The position numbers were made by a program, and so were the translations under genes. This document shows, piece by piece, positions 1 through 10,557 of a stretch of 16,339 bases of DNA (position 1 is the stretch's first letter; each line of letters begins with the position of its first letter). The stretch lies in NCBI GenBank assembly GCA_004151065.3, contig NWUY0300008127.1, positions 28,269 to 44,607 of the forward strand, written 5' to 3'. The notes below the pieces were generated by a model. That model ran no database searches. It was not told where the DNA came from and saw nothing but the letters and a program-made list of their open reading frames with translations. The DNA is from Larix sibirica (taxonomy: Eukaryota; Streptophyta; Pinopsida; Pinales; Pinaceae).

Positions 1-303
1 CTTGGAATCCCACAATCATTGTTGTCTGCTCAATGTCTCGTTCAATAGGACATTTTCTAGATAGATATGTCATTTTATTCACATACCTGCTACTATCCTA
101 TAATCAAAATCCAGTCCTGCTACTGCACCGTTGCCTCTGTAAATAACTGGAAGAGTGAGTGGCACCAATAACAGGCCTTCCATGTTTCACGGGCTTTTAT
201 GAAATTGAAAATCTGCTAAGTAATTTCCAATCATCTCTAGCTTGATTTCAACCTGATTGCAGGTCTTTCCATTGTAAACACCAATGGCACTTCCAATAAT
301 TTC
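1..303. other. Intergenic DNA, nothing recognised
   Basis: I see no credible reading frame, RNA gene or repeat here. Stops are frequent in all frames. The DNA leads without a clear boundary into the weak coding-like stretch that begins near 304. Confidence 0.5.
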
Positions 304-934
304 ATGACAGAGGTAACACCAACACACTTGGAAAGGGAGCGTGGCAGAGACCAAAGCGCTGGAAATGCTTGGAAGGACCTGGAAGAGCTGGGAAAAAGGC
401 TATTGCATAGGCCGAGAGGGAGAAACAAATTGAAAAAAAAATGCAACCATGATCATACAATATTTACACATGGCAATGGAAAACACATAGGTAACGCTGA
501 ATCCACGAATTTGGCAGTGGTGAAAGATAAGGGTGTTGCACCACAATGGTTGGACATGATAGAGGACAAACTCTGCATTTGAGGGAGCCATTGATAGCAA
601 ATGAAGCCCTAACAAATATTGGAAGTGATTTAAAAGAGAGAAGTTAGGAAACAGTAACAGAGGGGTCATTTCATGAGCAGAAGTTAGACCGTTGAGGAGG
701 AATGAAGAGTGGCACGCCATTAATGGAGAACGTTATAGTGACACAGTCAACGCATCACGAGAAGAGCAGGCAAGGCACCTTCAGCCCTTGGAACCTTCGA
801 CAAGCATGGGTAAGGAAAAGTTTGCAAATATAATCAGAGGTCATGACTATAAGTGCATCGAGACCGACTCCGCAGTAGGAAAACTTATTAAATTTCCTCT
901 TCTTGGGATGGATGGTGGCCATATCTACATCTAA
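304..934 (+). pseudogene. Possible decayed coding relic of unknown family
   Basis: Two open stretches on the plus strand, 304-582 (92 codons) and 692-934 (80 codons from a TTG), are separated by about 110 bases with several stops. They are less AT-rich than the flanks and encode very hydrophilic sequence. The first has the basic run RPRGRNKLKKK near its middle; the second is rich in Glu, Arg and His. Such composition occurs in the tail of plant retroelement gag or ORF1 proteins, but I recognise no domain or catalytic motif. Chance open frames are a real alternative. No promoter or splice pattern was evident. I assign no function. Confidence 0.2.
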
Positions 935-1518
935 GTTAAGTTTGCCATGGCTGGAACAGTATTGAAAGACCTTCTCACTGCCAATAAATAAACGCCCCGG
1001 CTGGTTCTCTTTAGATCTTCATCATCATGCCGCTTATCAACAGGGGCACTGCTGCTATTTCAGAAATCTTCAAATCTACGTCACTTCTTGTACACTGGTT
1101 GCTTATGGTACTAGCTCTAATACATCTTAGATTTTGATAATATAAATCAATTGTATGCAGTGGAAACAAACGTGGATCATAGAAAGAATAACCATGCACA
1201 AGAACAAGAAGGGAAACCTTTTTCAAGGAAAGAAAACTCAACAAATTTCTTTAATCAGAAAAACAATCCAAGATCCAAAATACATCGGATATAAATAAAA
1301 GATAAAACCTCAAAAAAGTGTTTTACTGTCCTTGTCTTCTTTTTCTTGCACTTGTGCATAATAACAACTTATTTTAGCAAAAATTGGATGCCAAAATAAG
1401 TAACAAGTCACTTCTATTTATACTTGTTTGATGGTTAACCCTTCCATATTTCTTGAAACCAACTTGCACATTTAACATAAAATAATAATATTTCTTTGGG
1501 CCAACTTGAGGACGAGAC
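935..1518. other. Intergenic DNA, nothing recognised
   Basis: AT-rich sequence with no convincing gene. A 77-codon open frame on the minus strand (1011-1244) has no recognisable motif and is of a length expected by chance. Confidence 0.5.
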
Positions 1519-1549
1519 CTCCCAATGCTACAAACACCAACATTGGGAG
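1519..1549. repeat. Short perfect hairpin
   Basis: CTCCCAATG at 1519-1527 is exactly complementary to CATTGGGAG at 1541-1549, with a 13-nt loop. The stem has 9 base pairs, five of them G-C. No poly-T tract or gene lies beside it, so I do not call it a terminator. It may be a remnant of a mobile element end or chance. Confidence 0.5.
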
Positions 1550-1663
1550 ATTTTCAATTTGAGTAAAGGAATCAATTTGGTTTGTAGGTGAAACACCACT
1601 AGTTGTGTCCTTTGGCATTAAACTTACATAAAATATATTTCCTTTTCAATTGCTTGAGAATGA

Positions 1664-1731
1664 AATGATTTCTTTTGGCTTATGTTAAGGGTTTGATAAT
1701 GATTTCTTTTGGCTTATGTTAACGGTTTGGG
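1664..1731 (+). repeat. 34-bp tandem duplication, 2 copies
   Basis: The unit starting AATGATTTCTTTTGGCTTAT occurs at 1664-1697 and again at 1698-1731. The copies differ at one internal base (G/C) and at the last two bases. The adjacent placement and high identity suggest a local slippage or duplication event. It lies in noncoding DNA. Confidence 0.85.
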
Positions 1732-2723
1732 TTATCAGTGTTAAGATTTTGGATTTGGCATTTGGATTTTATGCAATGATGAGTGACTCCTCAATGCCTA
1801 TAAGGTCAAGATATGATATATGGTTTGAATTCACAAGCATAATGTTAGCAATGTTGTATAATGTATATGCTTCCTTAACCTTGTAGACAACTAAATTTGA
1901 TTTTGTGATATCAGACAACTAACTACACGATATGGGCACTTTTATGAAGTATTTTATAGGGAGAATTTGGTTTTCAATATATGATAAATCAATTCCATTA
2001 TTTCCTACTAGTGAAATTAGATCCACTTGAAAACATGAGGAGACTGTTGATATCTTTAGGTATGTAGGAAGTATGTAAGCCATTGAGTGGTAGGCCATTG
2101 AACCATCATAGCACCCTATTGTAGACTTATCATAACTTTGAATAAGGCCATTAAACAACACTAAGAGTGCAAATAAGCACCATAATGTTGATTTATTGGG
2201 CACGCCCATTACTCCCTTGTGATAAGTGAATGGGTTTTTTTTGTGGATAGTAGAAGAGTTACTATAGTAGTATTGCAACAACAATAATGGTGAAAAACAC
2301 CCCTTTATGTATAGTGATTAAATTAATCAAGTTTTTATAATGTCATGAAGTTTTGTCATAATATTGTATGGGAATGAGTGAAAGACAAATAATCAACAAT
2401 CTGAGGAATGATGCAACTATGTAATTGTTGGCTAATGTAGATAAGCATTTGGTGTATGCGTAATGATGCAACTCTTCGAGGTGATTTAGTTGACAAAGAT
2501 ATTGCATTTTCATAGCAGCGTCATGATTGTTGTTCTCAATATTGGGGTACATCCTATTTTTTCCAAGATAGTTTTGCAAAACCTTTTAGAACAAACATAA
2601 CATATTGTTCCAATATGACTTTTACTTCTTCATCAATCTTTGGCAAGATAGTTTGAATNAAGGAGGAATAACAATAATATAATAGACAAATACATTTAGA
2701 ATATCTTTCGCAGTTACATTTAT
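1732..2723. other. Intergenic DNA with an unassigned minus-strand open frame
   Basis: This is AT-rich DNA just beyond the 3' end of the ORF1 relic, where an L1-type element would carry ORF2. No endonuclease or reverse transcriptase motif can be read on the minus strand. The longest open frame is 121 codons (1919-2284, minus), with one hydrophobic stretch near residues 35-50 and no family resemblance I can name; it may be chance. There is no poly-A tail of a LINE (a poly-T run on this strand). One N lies near 2659. Confidence 0.45.
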
Positions 2724-4657
2724 TTAACAGATTCCCCCAACTGCAGTGAAACCTTTTACACGTGAATGGATAAAAGAAGGTCCCTTGATAATACCTCCAG
2801 ACAAGATACCACTTTCTCCCAACTCGTATCTTAGGCAGACAATAGAAGGCAAGACCTTTTCCATCCCCACTAGAGGCACCAACCCTGATGCATCAAAAAG
2901 TGAAGGCATGTTTTCAACTGCCACGAGTATGCTTCCATCCGTCGAATGTTCTACCACCTTGCGTGTTGCTTACACGCCACCCTCACCTCCACCCGAGGCC
3001 ACAGATGTCTCAGTCACCTTCTTACCACTTTGCTTCCAGAGATCCACAAAATTTTCCATCTGAATGCATGAGAGATCAAAGCCCTCCATAAGACTTATAA
3101 TCTCAGGCAATTTCTTGGCCTTTGAATTTTGCTCTATAGAAAGAACTTCGTCCCTAATAATCTTGACCAATGGAACCTCCTTCGACACCAGGGAACAGGA
3201 AATCTCTACATCAACCACTGCTTTTAGGTACTGAGAATTGCTTTCGTCCCCACCCAAGATCTCTTTCTGCTTCTATATTTTCTTGACGTAGTGTAAATTA
3301 CAATCCCTCACAACATGCCCATAAATATGGCACCATGCACATCTAAATGGAACATTAATGTAGTCTAATGGTTGGGAGAATATGTTCTCACCTATGACCA
3401 GGTCTATTGATTCAAATAAACCATGCCTCACATCCCGCTTTAATGAGGATTTTGGCAACATATCTCCTCTGAGAATTGAACAAGTTTGCATCTACCACAA
3501 TGGATTTGACAATAGCATCCCCGGTAGCCTTGAAACCTTCGTTTGACCATAATTCCAGGGGTAAGAATGGAAGTTTAGCCTAGACAGGGAAAGAAGAAAA
3601 ATAATCCTTTCTGGGATCGAATAATGGGTATAGAGCTTGAGAGCTAGCGGGCATTTCCCGAATAACTAGACTCGGTGCAAAATTGCTTCAATGTCTGCCA
3701 CCGCCTTAAACTCGAACCCCAGCTAACCTCGTGGAAGGCCAAACACTTTTGGTAATGAATTTACCACCGAGCTCCAAGACTCTTTGACCCATTTCTTAAT
3801 TTAATCCTCCAAAAACTGCCTCCCATAGAGCCTCCCAATCAACACTCTAGTTGAGAATTTAAGGATCTACATCACCTAGATATCCCTTCCCACTACTAGA
3901 TCCTTACAAGCTCCTTTTTACTTTAGAACTTTCTTTCTTCCCCTTACCACCGACTCATATATGCGAGATGCAGTGCGCCCAACATACCTTCCAAAGAAAC
4001 CTTCCAGCTATGACCTCTGCAATATATTCCCTATAAATATGCCACCCTTAGGGTCCTCCACTAAGTTGAATCCTCACAACAGACCACCCCCACACCAACT
4101 TGGCTATCATGCAATGACGAAAAGGGAAAGTGGGAAGTACTGTGACCTAGATTCCCAAATCGAGAACTCATACCTACCACTTCATTAACCTCGTTATCTG
4201 AATGTCTATCCCACTTCTTCGAATGAGGTGAAACATTCAACCCCGTTGCAAATGTGGAGGCCATACCGTGCACATCCTTCCTTGACAGGTTGGAGCCCAC
4301 CTCTGGACCACCATCCCAAGACCTAAAATGATACCTCTTTGGGGGTTCCAGTGATGACGAAAAATTTGTGACCTCAGCAGAGGTACAGTCTCCCACATGC
4401 ACGAGTTGATCCGGTATAGAACGAAATCTGTGAAAAGGACTAGTATCTGAAACCCAACGACTTCCTATTAGCCGCAATAAAACCCCAGCTATTCCCTTCA
4501 TGCCCGCTGCTCCATCTCAATGGATAACCATTCACCCCGCCAGAACCCTGCCACGAAATAATTTCATGATCCAATGAAAAAAAATGTTGGTTTCTTGGAA
4601 AGAATCATTAGAATAGTCAACTAGGGTGCCAAAAACTTCTTCTGTCTGAACCAGGCC
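2724..4657 (-). pseudogene. Decayed LINE ORF1 (gag-like) with DUF4283-like domain and CCHC zinc knuckle
   Basis: Read on the minus strand this is a broken ORF1 protein of a plant L1-type LINE, an RNA-binding protein that packages the element's RNA. The N-terminal part is open at 4657-4535 and 4501-4061 in one frame. A Ser/Lys-rich linker follows near 3960-3860. A DUF4283-like domain spans about 3840-3440, with segments such as SWSSVVNSLPKVFG, FPV*AKLPFLPLELW and EGFKATGDAIVKS. Next comes QPLDYINVPFRC and a zinc knuckle CAWCHIYGHVVRDC (3341-3300; CX2CX4HX4C complete). The acidic tail runs to 2724. Frame 2724-3440 is continuous except for stops at 3275-3273 and 2972-2970. Further stops lie at 3803-3801, 3725-3723, 3668-3666 and 3582-3580, and there are frameshifts near 3650 and 3430. 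It is clearly nonfunctional. It is visibly richer in G+C than its flanks. Family-level assignment rests on my reading of the motifs, not on a search. Confidence 0.75.
3300..3341 (-). other. CX2CX4HX4C zinc knuckle inside the ORF1 relic
   Basis: The minus strand encodes CAWCHIYGHVVRDC. All four zinc ligands (Cys, Cys, His, Cys) keep the spacing of retroviral-type nucleocapsid knuckles, and the Gly before the His is present. It follows the QPLDYINVPFRC segment directly, as in plant ORF1 proteins that carry DUF4283. The motif survives although the surrounding gene is broken. Confidence 0.85.
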
Positions 4658-5721
4658 CTAAGGCCCAAGCCCTCGACTCCAGATTCAAACCTTAATCACT
4701 ATCAAACCCTAATCCTTTTCTAATTCTCATGTCTCCCATCTTGATTTAGTGGAGACCACACATAGGTTTCAATCTATCTATGGTCAAGTGGATAGTTGGG
4801 TAGATGACATCCTCCTCATTTGTTTTCTAAGTGAATGGGTCAGGCTTTGGATTCTTGTGACCTACTAGGGGCCTCTAACAAGGGTGTTCATTGTTACCTT
4901 ACCTATTCTTATTGGTTGTGGAGGGTTTAGGTGGGACTATAATGCATGCAAGAATGCCATGAGGACATCTAATATAAAACTCATGTAATTACCCCACAAT
5001 GGTAGCAATAATAAAAAAAATTGTGAGACCCATAACTATTAACTTGTGTAACATGTGCTTGAACTTAAGAAAATAATTAAATACTTCAAAATTTCATATT
5101 CACATACCCATTTTTAGAATGTTGTAGAAGATCCTCTCTTGATGATTATTTGTCTCCAAGCTTGCTCCAAGTCTCCTTGCCAAATATATGATGATCTTAC
5201 TACATGACCACCCTACCAACTCCCAATGGGTACTCTTCTTCCCTAGGGACCCCTGAGCTGCATCAGGTTGTATGAAATAGTATAACTAGCATGTAGATTG
5301 TGTGGCTCCTCTAGATCATGTGAGGTCCCCACCTCCAAGTACAACACAAATATTCAAACCAAACTCAACACTAACTCACTATGCAAAATTCTCAATATTA
5401 GAACAACCATAGCTTCAGGATGCCAAAGGGTGAGTTGATCTCAATCCCAATCCTCCATCCTTTTATATCCTTTGAGGTTCATGCCACTTGCCATTCTCAT
5501 GCAAAAATGATAATTATTTTTTACTAATTGCATATTATTCATCAGTACATGTCTCATCCTTTTGCACATGTATTTCCTTTTTTCTTTAAATTAAAAAGAT
5601 AATATCCCTCACTTAGAATATTCTTTCCTAAGGTTGCACAAATAATTATTATTTTTCAATTTAAATTTAAATTACATGCAATTAATTTCACTCACATGAC
5701 TCAAGTATTCAATCTCCTAAA
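4658..5721. other. Intergenic DNA, possible 5' flank of the LINE relic
   Basis: Immediately beyond the first codons of the ORF1 relic (4658-4760) the minus strand is less AT-rich and could be the element's 5' untranslated region, but I cannot place its end or a target-site duplication. From about 4760 to 5721 I see no gene. Frames are short and stop-rich. Confidence 0.4.
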
Positions 5722-5861
5722 TTTACTCCTTAATGTTTCCTAGGTACCTCAATCTTGTCCTTGATTTATGGATAAACTCAAGTAACTAATTTTTACTCCT
5801 TAATGTTTCCTAGGTACCTCAATCTTCTCCTTGATTTATGGATAAACTCAAGTAACTAGTT
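5722..5861 (+). repeat. 70-bp tandem duplication, 2 copies
   Basis: The 70-bp segment at 5722-5791 is repeated at 5792-5861. Only two positions differ: G at 5756 versus C at 5826, and A at 5789 versus G at 5859. Each copy contains TTTCCTAGGTACCTCAATCT. The near identity in otherwise decayed DNA suggests a recent duplication. No coding potential is evident. Confidence 0.95.
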
Positions 5862-8618
5862 TAACTTTTAATTTATTCATTTGAATCAATTCCATGCACA
5901 TTCCTTCTCCACATAAATTCTCTAATGAATTTAAGATTATTGAATTAACAAGTATCAATTTATCCAATTCCACTTAATTTATTTCTCAACATTGCTTACT
6001 CATTAAAGATAACCCTTTATATTTCCTCATTGAGTGGGTGCACATGAATTGCTATTTTCTATTATAATAAATATAATTCTCCTTATATTTTACTTGCACC
6101 CTTTCTAAATGCATTTCCATTTTCAATTATAAATTTAAATTGTATTTCTCTTTTCACAAAAATACGCATAAGCCTATATGATCAATCAAATCACTCATGC
6201 AAGTTCATTTTATTTTTCATGTTGGAACAAAATATATATGAAAAGGGATATCTTTCTCTCAAATTATGCACAAGTGCAACAATGATACCAAGGGTGACAT
6301 GCCCATACATGGCCTTCAATTATCTATTGTTTTTTTAATTGTGGGGAATGGTGTCATGGATGAGAATTAAAACTAACCCAACTCATTCACCATTGGTGAG
6401 AGACTAACGACCACTAAGGAATAAGGGTTGACACCTTACTGCGCGCGCCTCAGTAAATCCTCATGAGTGACTGAATCTATGGCTTACCCTCACAACAAGG
6501 TGTAACCTATAAAGAAAAACTAGAATTTGTTTTCAAACCCATTACATGGGACAAGTGCTAGTAGGCAGGAATTGGAAACGTATACCTCCTCCTCCTAAAT
6601 GGTAGTCATACCACAACTCTTCATACCACCCTTTTCCCATGTGCAAGCTTATTTGGCCATCTTTCTCTATCTTTGTACACATATAAAGAAAACACGTCAA
6701 ATATTTCTATCTAATAATCATATATAAATAATAATAAATAATATATACCTTGAAACCATCATTATCCTGACCTCATAATGGGTATACATTTCTTGACTCC
6801 ATCCCGAGTCCATATGCACCTATGGTCCTTCTTGTTACACTCGACAAATCATCAGTACATGCCATCCATTTTATATATCAATGAGTCTTATTTCTGAATA
6901 AAGGTCAATTTAATTGTAATCCATATAAATGATCATATATCATAGTCATATGCAACATATCCATGTTATCGAAGAGTTCTCAAAACATAAATCATGAAGA
7001 AGTAGCATTGTACTATATTATGGTATCCAAGGTATCGTAAATGTAAATATTAGTATTGACCATAAGTTTATAACAACAGTTATATTCAAAAGATATTAAC
7101 CATAACATCATACATGGTCATATAGCTTTCTCTCCTATCTATTTTGAATGGTTTCAGACAATTACGATGGCTATATATGTATAGTCATAGATGGGGAATT
7201 ACAAAGTGGGTGTTGAATTTGGTCTCAAGATATCTGTTTCATGGGTTTATAACTATGGGTTTCTCTACATTTTTGTTATTGCTACATTTATTGAGGAATC
7301 AAATGATTTTATAGATAGAGTTCCTCTTATTATTCTAAATCTATCTATGTTTATACACTACCAATTCATTTATTACTCTATCAAGCGATGCATAGAAATC
7401 ATCCGTCAACTATTGATGAGCTCATTTATTCATTATTATGTCATAAATAATGTTTTTATTGTGGATTTTATGTCCATGGATTTCATAGTTTCCTGATAGT
7501 TTTTGTGCTTGCGTTGTCAGTTTGCACTAGATGACCATGGATGCATCCCTTTCCATCCACCCTTCTATAGTGTTTATCATCAATCTCCTCTTCCTCAAAG
7601 TTTCTTGGTTATACCTTTGTTGAACATATCATTGTGGTAACCAAGCTACCTCTACTTCATATGCTTTGAGCTAGAAAATTCTTACAACTATGGTTTTGTT
7701 TGTAGGACCATAAGCCTCTGCAGAGAGCCACCCGATTTACAATTTAAACCAGGCTTACAAGTATGGAAGGTAATTTAACCCTCAAACTATACCAACCAAT
7801 ACATATCATTCTATAGTAGTTTAGTAGAATATGGGATACTTTTCATGCTGCTATTCCTCTAAGGAAGATATGATTTTGAGGCCTTCAATGATGCCAAAAA
7901 ATCTTACAATAAGTCCATGACTTCACCTACCCATCGACCCTCCAAAGATACCTCTATGAGTACTCGATATCATTCTAACTATTTAAATCTATTAATGTCG
8001 AGGTAAATTTTGTCAAAAGTAATTGATTTTGTGTAAATATATTATCCCTTTTGAAATATATTTTCTAATTTAGGGAATTCATACAAACACAATTTTTTTT
8101 TGGTCAAATGGAGATGTTGTAAACAAGGATTTTGTTTATCCTTGACCTTCAATCCAAAACCAATGGAGGCATTTAGATCCATTTCTCATAACCTACTAAG
8201 TTATTATTCATTTTCCATGGGAAAATTCCTATAGAGTATTAGTAGAGGTGAAGTCTCAGAGAGTTTTTTTTATATATATATTCTGACATGTTATCTCATT
8301 TTTTTTTATATTTTCTATATCACAACTAAAATAAAAACCGAAGCACAAAGATCCACTTTCTTAGTAATATTTTGGAGAGAAAAATCATCGAAAGGAATTC
8401 TCTTCAAAGATTCTTCAATTCTTGCAACCTTCTCAAAATGTGTTTCATCAACAGTACAAATAATTCTCATCATGTGAAAAACATGTCAATTGTTTAGTTG
8501 TAAGGAAGAAATATATATTCATTAATTATTCGCGTTTCCATTTGCTTCATATTCAACCCCCCTTCTTACAAAATGCAATCATAATAAAATATAAAACTAA
8601 TACTAAAAAGGGAAAAGG
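5862..8618. other. Long AT-rich intergenic stretch, no gene recognised
   Basis: About 2.75 kb without a supportable gene. A 101-codon plus-strand frame at 7191-7496 is Ile/Phe/Tyr-rich, as expected from AT-rich noncoding DNA, and shows no motif. A short segment near 7709-7772 is preceded by TTTTGTTTGTAG and followed by GTAATT, so it superficially resembles an exon, but it has no recognisable protein. Poly-T and TA-rich tracts occur near 8092 and 8265-8305. Confidence 0.5.
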
Positions 8619-9057
8619 ATCAAGATGTATATCCATCCAAAAGACTTTTTAGTTACAAAGTTGTCTTTTCAATATACCTCTCTCCTAGCCCTTACACACA
8701 CATACTCTATGAACAAGGATTGCAAACCCTTTCTTCAGCCTCATGTGCCATGATTTAGGTTTAGAAAACCTTGACTCTTTGATCTCATCAACACCACTAA
8801 CAATTTTCTTCAACATGTGTGTGGTAGGGCCCTAGGATGAAGAAATTAATATTGTCCATCTAAATTTAATATTACCATTTTTTAATCAAAATCCCAATAA
8901 AACAATTGTATCATAATGCAATTTCAAAAATGTATTTGTTTCCTTTGGAATATGACCTTAAACCCCTTCATGATTTACACTTCACATTCCATTTGAAAAT
9001 TTGGCATGGTTTTGGGTTATTTTCCATAAGTAAACTTAAATTGATCTATTCAAGTTT
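8619..9057 (+). repeat. Diverged direct repeat, copy A (about 439 bp)
   Basis: This segment is colinear with 9750-10185, with substitutions and small indels. Shared blocks include GTATATCCATC, CTCATCAACA, CACTAACAATTTTCTTCA, a 39-nt identical run starting at 8847 (and 9974), TTGGCATGGTTTTG and GATCTATTCAAGTTT at the end. Similarity is lost on both sides. The copies may be two insertions of one repeat family, the ends of a small LTR-type element, or a partial segmental duplication. A 74-codon frame here (8906-9130) is not kept in copy B, so it is not a gene. Confidence 0.85.
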
Positions 9058-9749
9058 CCAAAATTCAACATTAATAACCAAATTTATTATGGCTTTATTA
9101 GTAGGGATTTTCCAAATAGAAGCTTGGTAGCAACCACACTATCTGCACTCAACATTATGTACACTTTTCCACAATGAGAACTAAACATCTCATGATCCAC
9201 ACATAGTAACTGAGAAATCTCATCTTGAGTTCTAAATATTAGGTATAAAAAACATGAATCAAACCCCTATCAAAATATTCACCAAGTGACCTACATATGA
9301 GAGGATTAATATTCACTCTAGTACCTAGATGTACTTATTCTTTTAATGGTTAAAACAAAATCCCCATCATGAAATCCATGGTTAATCACTTCACCAATTT
9401 CAAGTTTGTTCATTGATTTGGAAAATCCATTTAAACAGTAATTACCTCCCTTCTCAACAATGGTTCAACATTGCCATTTGTATATGATTTTCAACAATTT
9501 CCCCATATTGTGGACATTAACACGCTCCCCATGTATACCAATTTCATTTATCTCTCTATATACATATCTAGTAACAATAAAATGAGATGGTAGATCACAA
9601 CTCTTACTAATAAAAAACTATGTATTTTTTCAAGAAACGTATTTGAATCTAATTTATGCATTTCTAGGAAAATTGGGTGGTGACAGTTTTCTTTTATTTA
9701 TCTAACCAATATATATGGTATCATGTTATAATAAGTAATATTATAAAAA
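9058..9749. other. Spacer between the two direct repeats, nothing recognised
   Basis: 692 bp of AT-rich DNA with no reading frame of note. If the flanking copies were LTRs, a primer binding site should lie at one edge; I see no tRNA-complementary TGG motif at either edge. Confidence 0.45.
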
Positions 9750-10185
9750 ATCAATATGTATATCCATCAATTTTTTTTTACAAAGTCGTCTATTTAGTAT
9801 ACCTTTCTCCTAACCCTTACACACATCTACTTTGTGAATCAAGATTGTAGATTCTTCACTTGAATCTCATGTGACATGAATTTAGGTTTGTTGAACCTTG
9901 AATTTTTTATCTCATCAACAACACTAACAATTTTCTTCACCATGTGTGTGGAATAATCCTAGGATGGAGAGTCTAATATTGTCCATCTAAATTTAATATT
10001 ACCATTTTTTAAATCAAAATCCCAATAAAATAGTTGTTTCATAATTTAAGTATGAAAAAGTCATTGTTATTATGGAATACAACCTCAAACCCCTTTATGA
10101 TTTTATAATTCACATTTCATTTGACAATTTGGCATGGTTTTGTTTGATTTTCCAAAGGTAAACTTACCTTGATCTATTCAAGTTT
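9750..10185 (+). repeat. Diverged direct repeat, copy B (about 436 bp)
   Basis: Second copy of the segment at 8619-9057, in the same orientation. The offset between copies drifts only from 1131 to 1127 and back to 1128, so indels are few and small although substitutions are many. The identical 39-nt block starts at 9974. The end at GATCTATTCAAGTTT coincides with the end of copy A, which suggests a real element boundary. Confidence 0.85.
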
Positions 10186-10557
10186 TGTTCGTCAAGTTAT
10201 TTTTGGTTTTGCATACTTTATATGTTTCAAAGAGATATGTTCTCTATTCAATGACCTATTCTATGCAATGGAATACTTAATCTATGTTCCCTAGATGCAA
10301 TTGAGCTCCACTACTGTGGTGTAAAGCTAATTGGTATCATAGGATGGCGTTGCATCCCTTCAGATACCTAACAAAACTTTCTCATCTTCCATAATAAGGG
10401 TCCCCTCCAACTATCTGATCTCCATCACATTGACCTTGAAATAAGTGGGCATGTCCACAAGTAACATAGTTTCCTTGGGGATGTACTAGAAGGACCCATC
10501 ACTACAAAAAATAGAATGCAAGGAAACATAATAGTTATCAATAAGGGGGAACCTACC
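10186..10557. other. Flank of the putative LTR, nothing firmly recognised
   Basis: This stretch separates direct repeat B from the putative LTR. It is somewhat less AT-rich than its neighbours. A minus-strand frame from 10557 to 10294 reads like protein in patches (for example YIPKETMLLVDMPTYFKV) but has four internal stops in 88 codons, about what chance predicts. The five bases beside the LTR edge (10553-10557, CTACC) would be one copy of a target-site duplication if the LTR call is right. Confidence 0.35.

Noticed and set aside
1919-2284. 121-codon minus-strand open frame as an ORF2 fragment of the LINE.
   Set aside because: No endonuclease or reverse transcriptase motif can be seen. Its composition is AT-driven, unlike the ORF1 relic.
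5022-6494. TGTGAGACCC at 5022 paired with CTCACA at 6489-6494 as a second LTR in plus orientation.
   Set aside because: The terminal match is only 6 bp. The flanking pentamers (AAAAT and ACAAG) do not match, the upstream A-rich run is a poor polypurine tract, and no primer binding site follows.
7191-7496. 101-codon plus-strand open frame.
   Set aside because: Ile, Phe and Tyr dominate, as expected from AT-rich noncoding DNA. No motif and no sign of selection.
7709-7772. Exon-like segment preceded by TTTTGTTTGTAG and followed by GTAATT.
   Set aside because: Splice-like dinucleotides are frequent in such sequence, one frame has an internal stop, and no neighbouring exon or known protein was recognisable.
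8906-9130. 74-codon plus-strand open frame in direct repeat copy A.
   Set aside because: The aligned part of copy B (9750-10185) does not keep the frame, so it is not under coding constraint.
10331-10342. TGGTATCATAGG as a primer binding site similar to the initiator-Met tRNA complement TGGTATCAGAGC.
   Set aside because: It is not next to any LTR end. The nearest LTR edge (10558) is over 200 bp away and the orientation does not fit, so the partial match is probably chance.
10294-10557. Minus-strand protein-like reading frame, with an apparent splice acceptor (GTTACAG) at its upstream edge.
   Set aside because: Four internal stops in 88 codons match chance. The apparent acceptor is the end of the LTR itself. 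No family was recognised.
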